Assembly: GCA_023395695.1 (NCBI GenBank)
Contig: JAEWYJ010000017.1
Span: 1 to 8,222, forward strand
Length of the DNA stretch: 8,222 bases
Source: Bacillota bacterium
GTDB lineage: Bacteria > Bacillota > Clostridia > Oscillospirales > Ruminococcaceae
Direction of reading: 5' to 3'
Shown: positions 5,638-8,222 of the stretch, in pieces
Numbering within the stretch: position 1 is the stretch's first letter
Layout of the letters: every line of letters begins with the position of its first letter
Made by a program: the position numbers and the translations under genes
Notes under the pieces: generated by a model
What the model saw: only the letters and a program-made list of their open reading frames with translations
Told to the model about the DNA's origin: nothing
Database searches by the model: none

Positions 5638-6819
5638 CTAGCGGTTCACCATTAATTTTTTAAACGCAGCCTGAAGCTGTTCAATGGTCATGACATACAT
5701 ATCAAATTCATCCGAGATCATGTCGTAAGAGGCTCTATACCACGAGCCTTGACGATAACGCATTTCATCAGGTGTAATCCACACAATATGCTTGAATTTG
5801 CGTTTGATATCGTGCAGCCAGTCCATACCGCTTTTACCGTAGTAACGGTCTGTCAGCTCATACGGCGACATTTCGGCATCGCCAAAAATGATGGTCTTAT
5901 AATTGCCGGTCAGCTCAGACAGCACGTGCTCGGTCTCTATTTTGTCGTGGTAACGCATCTCCGGAGAGGTGTAAAGGTATTTGCTGATACAGTTGTGAAA
6001 GTAATAGATGCGCAAATCTTTAAAATGATTGGATTGATGCACCGCCGAAAACAGCTCGGCGCAGAGCTTGCGGTGTTCGTCCATTGAACCGCCCGAATCC
6101 ATCAGCAGCAGCAGGCGCACCGAATTTTTGCGGGGACGCTTATAAACAATTTTCAGCTGGCCCGCATTGTCACAGGTGTTCTGTATCGTTTCGTCAAGAT
6201 CCAATTCGTCCCGAGGCGCGTCGTCAAGGTTTGAAAACTGCCGCAGCTTGCGAAACGCCAATTGCAGCTGCCGCGGGGTAATAACGGTGTCCTGCCTGAA
6301 GTCGGCAAACTCACGTTCGCCCATCACCTCAAAGGCACGGCGGTGCACCGACTGCCCGCCCACCCGGATGCCGGTGGGACTGTTGCCATTGTTGCCGAAC
6401 ATCGACATGCCGCCCGTACCAATCCAATAGCTGCCGCCGTTATGCTCTTCCTTCTGCTCAAGCAGTCGCTCGGCAAACATACGGCGCACCTCGTCAAGCT
6501 CGCGGCGCAGATTATCCCGCGCTGTGTCCGGATCATAGTTGTCGGGTGTTTGCAGGGGCTTGTTCAGCCAGTTTAAAAGCTCGGCCGGCAGCGGGTCTTT
6601 GCTTTGCTCAATCACATTGTGAAAAAACTCTAAAAACGTTTTGTGATAGTCAAAATAATCGGCCTCGCTCTTGATAAGCACCGACCGGCAAAGGAAATAA
6701 AACTCCGACAGGCCGGAGCTTCCCAGCCCCTTATCAAGGGCCTGCATGAGCGTCATCCACTCGTTTAACGAAATATCCAGCCCTTTTGCACGCAGCAGGG
6801 CAAAAAAAGCCGTAAACAT
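5638..6819 (-). CDS. CoxE-like von Willebrand factor A domain protein, partner of a MoxR ATPase
   Basis: This 393-residue soluble protein has an alpha-helical N-terminal half (about 1-125), a Gly/Asn/Ser-rich linker (128-155), and a C-terminal VWA domain beginning near 233. The metal site is D-S-G-G-S (241-245) after the strand V-R-L-L-L-L-M, with a further acidic site G-D-A-E-M-S-P-Y-E-L at 313-322. The textbook motif is DxSxS; Gly at the third position is, as far as I recall, common in this CoxE-like group (D-x-G-G-S-M). The ATG at 6817-6819 has GGGGGAT 7-8 nt upstream and lies 15 nt after the ATPase stop, so the two genes should share a transcript. MoxR/VWA pairs work as chaperones that mature or activate enzymes, often by metal or cofactor insertion. 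The client is unknown and no metalloenzyme gene is nearby. Confidence 0.9.
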   Translation of the reverse strand: MFTAFFALLRAKGLDISLNEWMTLMQALDKGLGSSGLSEFYFLCRSVLIKSEADYFDYHKTFLEFFHNVIEQSKDPLPAELLNWLNKPLQTPDNYDPDTARDNLRRELDEVRRMFAERLLEQKEEHNGGSYWIGTGGMSMFGNNGNSPTGIRVGGQSVHRRAFEVMGEREFADFRQDTVITPRQLQLAFRKLRQFSNLDDAPRDELDLDETIQNTCDNAGQLKIVYKRPRKNSVRLLLLMDSGGSMDEHRKLCAELFSAVHQSNHFKDLRIYYFHNCISKYLYTSPEMRYHDKIETEHVLSELTGNYKTIIFGDAEMSPYELTDRYYGKSGMDWLHDIKRKFKHIVWITPDEMRYRQGSWYRASYDMISDEFDMYVMTIEQLQAAFKKLMVNR

Positions 6820-6834
6820 CAGTATATCCCCCGC

Positions 6835-7677
6835 TTATCGGCGGATGCGGCGCGCGCGCTCCACCGTGTCCAGATCTTCGTTCTTTTTAAGCAGTACACC
6901 GGCGAACGGCAGATCCTGTTCAATTCTTTCAGGCGCAATTCCGCTGAGGGTCAGCGCGCGAATCCAATCCACAAGCTCAGAGGTGGCGGGCTTCTTCTGC
7001 AAAGCAGGCAGCTGCCGGATGCGGTAAAAAGCTGCCAGCGCAGCATTGAGCACATTCTGCTCAAGGTTCGGAAAATGCACTCGGACAATTTCGGCCATCA
7101 GCTCCTGACTTGGGAACTCAATATAATGGAAAACACACCGGCGCAAAAAGGCGTCGGGCAGCTCCTTTTCGGCGTTGGAGGTAATGATAACCACCGGCCG
7201 CTTCCGGGCCGTGACGGTCTCGCCCGTTTCCGGAATGTGGAACTCCATGCGGTCCAGCTCCCAGAGCAGGTCGTTGGGGAACTCGATATCGGCCTTGTCA
7301 ATCTCGTCAATCAGGAGGATGATATCCTCCTGCGCCTCGGCTAAAAATGCTTCTCCGAGCTTGCCGAGCTTAACATAACGCTTGATATCCGACACGTCCG
7401 CACCGCCGAACTGGCTGTCGTACAGCCGCTGCACAACGTCGTAAACGTACAGGCCGTCCTGCGCCTTGGTCGTGGATTTAATATTCCAGATAATCAGGCG
7501 GCGGTTTAACGCATTGGACACCGCCTGAGCCAGCATGGTTTTGCCGGTGCCCGGCTCGCCCTTTATCAGCAAAGGCTTTTCAAGCGCCATGGCAATATTG
7601 ACAGCACTCATAAGCTGCTCGGAGGCAACGTAGTCCCCGGCAGATTCAAAACGCTTAACAGCGGTATTTTCAGACAT
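6835..7677 (-). CDS. MoxR-family AAA+ ATPase
   Basis: This 280-residue cytoplasmic ATPase carries Walker A G-E-P-G-T-G-K-T (40-47), Walker B I-I-L-L-I-D-E-I-D-K-A-D (119-130), sensor 1 I-I-T-S-N-A-E (164-170, Asn168) and the arginine pair in D-A-F-L-R-R (175-180) that likely supplies the arginine finger. The insert before Walker B and the short C-terminal lid (about 190-280) are usual for MoxR-type proteins. It probably forms a ring that remodels a target selected by the VWA protein encoded 15 nt downstream. The start ATG (7675-7677) follows a modest purine-rich site (AAAGTGGG). Weak promoter-like elements lie in the AT-rich region upstream. The client is not identifiable here. Confidence 0.94.
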   Translation of the reverse strand: MSENTAVKRFESAGDYVASEQLMSAVNIAMALEKPLLIKGEPGTGKTMLAQAVSNALNRRLIIWNIKSTTKAQDGLYVYDVVQRLYDSQFGGADVSDIKRYVKLGKLGEAFLAEAQEDIILLIDEIDKADIEFPNDLLWELDRMEFHIPETGETVTARKRPVVIITSNAEKELPDAFLRRCVFHYIEFPSQELMAEIVRVHFPNLEQNVLNAALAAFYRIRQLPALQKKPATSELVDWIRALTLSGIAPERIEQDLPFAGVLLKKNEDLDTVERARRIRR

Positions 7678-7811
7678 TGATAACGCCCACTTTCTTTATA
7701 TATCAGTTACAGCAACACTAGTAAAATATCATATTCTTATTATTGGCGTAAACACCAAAATGAATATTTAAGAATTACAAACAATTATTAGGTATTATTT
7801 ACTCGAATATC

Positions 7812-7826
7812 TTGATATTATATCAA
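7812..7826. promoter_or_regulatory. Palindromic operator candidate covering the -35 box
   Basis: TTGATAT-T-ATATCAA is a perfect palindrome with 7-bp arms around a single central base, and it coincides with the -35 hexamer of the exporter promoter. A dimeric repressor bound there would block RNA polymerase. Short AT-rich dyads of this kind are typical of MarR- or TetR-like regulators, which often control efflux genes. No regulator gene is in the window. AT-rich DNA produces such dyads by chance, which lowers confidence. Confidence 0.5.
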
Positions 7827-7841
7827 AATTTATGCTATACT
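7812..7841 (+). promoter_or_regulatory. Extended -10 promoter of the exporter gene
   Basis: The -35 box TTGATA (7812-7817, 5 of 6 consensus) is followed by an 18-nt spacer and TGC-TATACT (TG at 7833-7834, hexamer 7836-7841, 5 of 6). The TG dinucleotide one base before the -10 is the extended -10 element used strongly by Gram-positive SigA polymerase. The expected start near 7848 gives a leader of about 65 nt ahead of the exporter ATG. Confidence 0.75.
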
Positions 7842-7913
7842 GCAAGCTGGTAATTTCGTTAATATCGCAAAAAAATCAGCATAATTTACAATTGAACAAG
7901 AGGCTATTTATTT

Positions 7914-8222
7914 ATGTTATCTCAAAAACGTCAATTATTCAATATGCCAAAGATCGGCATGCGCAACCTTAAAACAGCCATTGCCGCCACCCTGTGCGCA
8001 CTGCTTTACGCAATTGTCGACCGCAACCCCACTTTTGCCTGCATGAGCGCGGTGTTTGCCATGAACACAAACCTGCAAAGCTCCTGGAAAACAGGCGGCA
8101 ACCGGTTATGGGGCACCATTATCGGCGGCTTTACCGGCATGTTGTTTTTCTATTTTTTCAAGTCCTTTTCGGTATTTTTCCCCCGCTCCGGGCTGCTCTC
8201 GGAATCATTCTTTTTGTTTAGG
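7914..8222 (+). CDS. FUSC/aromatic acid exporter (ArAE) family membrane protein, 5' part, frame disturbed near window edge
   Basis: The gene runs off the right edge; 103 codons are visible. Residues 13-27 (K-I-G-M-R-N-L-K-T-A-I-A-A-T-L) and 60-75 (T-G-G-N-R-L-W-G-T-I-I-G-G-F-T-G) match the start of Firmicutes ArAE/FUSC proteins, inner-membrane efflux carriers thought to export aromatic acids or similar compounds. Two helices are seen, about 20-36 and 65-82. The start ATG 7914 has AAGAGG (7898-7903) 10 nt upstream; M11 lacks a ribosome site. After Pro90 the frame becomes unlike the family (R-S-G-L-L-S-E-S), while the frame one base back reads P-P-L-R-A-A-L-G-I-I-L-F, as expected, until a TAG at 8219. 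A one-base loss in T5C5 (8175-8184) would explain this. It could be a sequencing error or a real frameshift. Confidence 0.78.
   Translation, partial: MLSQKRQLFNMPKIGMRNLKTAIAATLCALLYAIVDRNPTFACMSAVFAMNTNLQSSWKTGGNRLWGTIIGGFTGMLFFYFFKSFSVFFPRSGLLSESFFLFR

Larger units (their letters stand above)
7678..7913. promoter_or_regulatory. AT-rich divergent intergenic regulatory region
   Basis: These 236 nt separate the divergent MoxR and exporter genes and are much richer in A and T than the flanking genes. No convincing ORF or RNA gene is seen. For the - strand, the best candidate promoter is TTTACG, an 18-nt spacer and TATTTT preceded by TGA, as an extended -10 would have; it is weak. An imperfect palindrome TTGGCG-TAAA-CACCAA (7743-7758, one mismatch) lies near it and could be an operator. 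The + strand promoter is listed separately. Confidence 0.6.

Noticed and set aside
7994..8221. 75-codon open frame overlapping the exporter as a separate gene
   Set aside because: Most of it is an Arg/His-rich shadow; only its last part (about 8174-8218) is membrane-like, which is better explained by a frameshift in the exporter.

Overview
The window looks like chromosomal DNA from a low-to-mid GC Firmicute of the class Clostridia, perhaps a gut Oscillospiraceae-type bacterium. This is inferred from the strong purine-rich Shine-Dalgarno sites (AAGGAG, GAGGTGA), the short intergenic gaps, and a Firmicutes-style aromatic-acid-exporter family protein. No rRNA or marker gene is present, so the taxonomy is tentative. 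The sequence may be a whole small contig: the first gene is cut at its 3' end, and the last runs off the right edge with signs of indels.

Region 1 (1-5528, + strand) is one tightly packed catabolic operon. In order it holds the last codons of a TRAP solute-binding protein (dctP type), a 14-bp intercistronic hairpin, dctQ and dctM of the TRAP transporter, and a class I (Schiff-base) aldolase of the DHDPS/N-acetylneuraminate lyase family. After these come a ribokinase-like PfkB sugar kinase, a single-domain SIS sugar-phosphate isomerase resembling D-arabinose-5-phosphate isomerase (KdsD/GutQ), an RbsD/FucU-type aldose mutarotase, and a YhcH/NanQ-type anomerase. A near-consensus promoter between dctM and the aldolase gene could express the enzymes independently of the transporter. 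A 22-bp hairpin closes the operon.

My main hypothesis is that the operon is a scavenging pathway for a 3-deoxy-2-ulosonic acid, most likely KDO (3-deoxy-D-manno-octulosonate, found in LPS and in plant rhamnogalacturonan II). The proposed steps are TRAP uptake of the acid, ring opening by the YhcH-like anomerase, aldol cleavage to pyruvate plus D-arabinose, and mutarotation of D-arabinose by the FucU-like protein. The PfkB kinase would then form D-arabinose 5-phosphate and the SIS isomerase D-ribulose 5-phosphate, which enters the pentose phosphate pathway. Each enzyme class is read from sequence motifs; the substrate is inferred from their combination.

Region 2 (5638-7677, - strand) is a two-gene unit converging on the operon: a MoxR-type AAA+ ATPase followed 15 nt later by a CoxE-like von Willebrand A protein. 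Such pairs usually act as metal-dependent chaperone or cofactor-insertion machines. Nothing links this pair to the sugar operon.

Region 3 (7678-8222) is an AT-rich divergent intergenic region with a strong + strand promoter carrying a perfect palindrome over its -35 box. It is followed by the 5' part of an FUSC/ArAE-family membrane transporter whose reading frame appears to be shifted in a T5C5 tract near the window edge.
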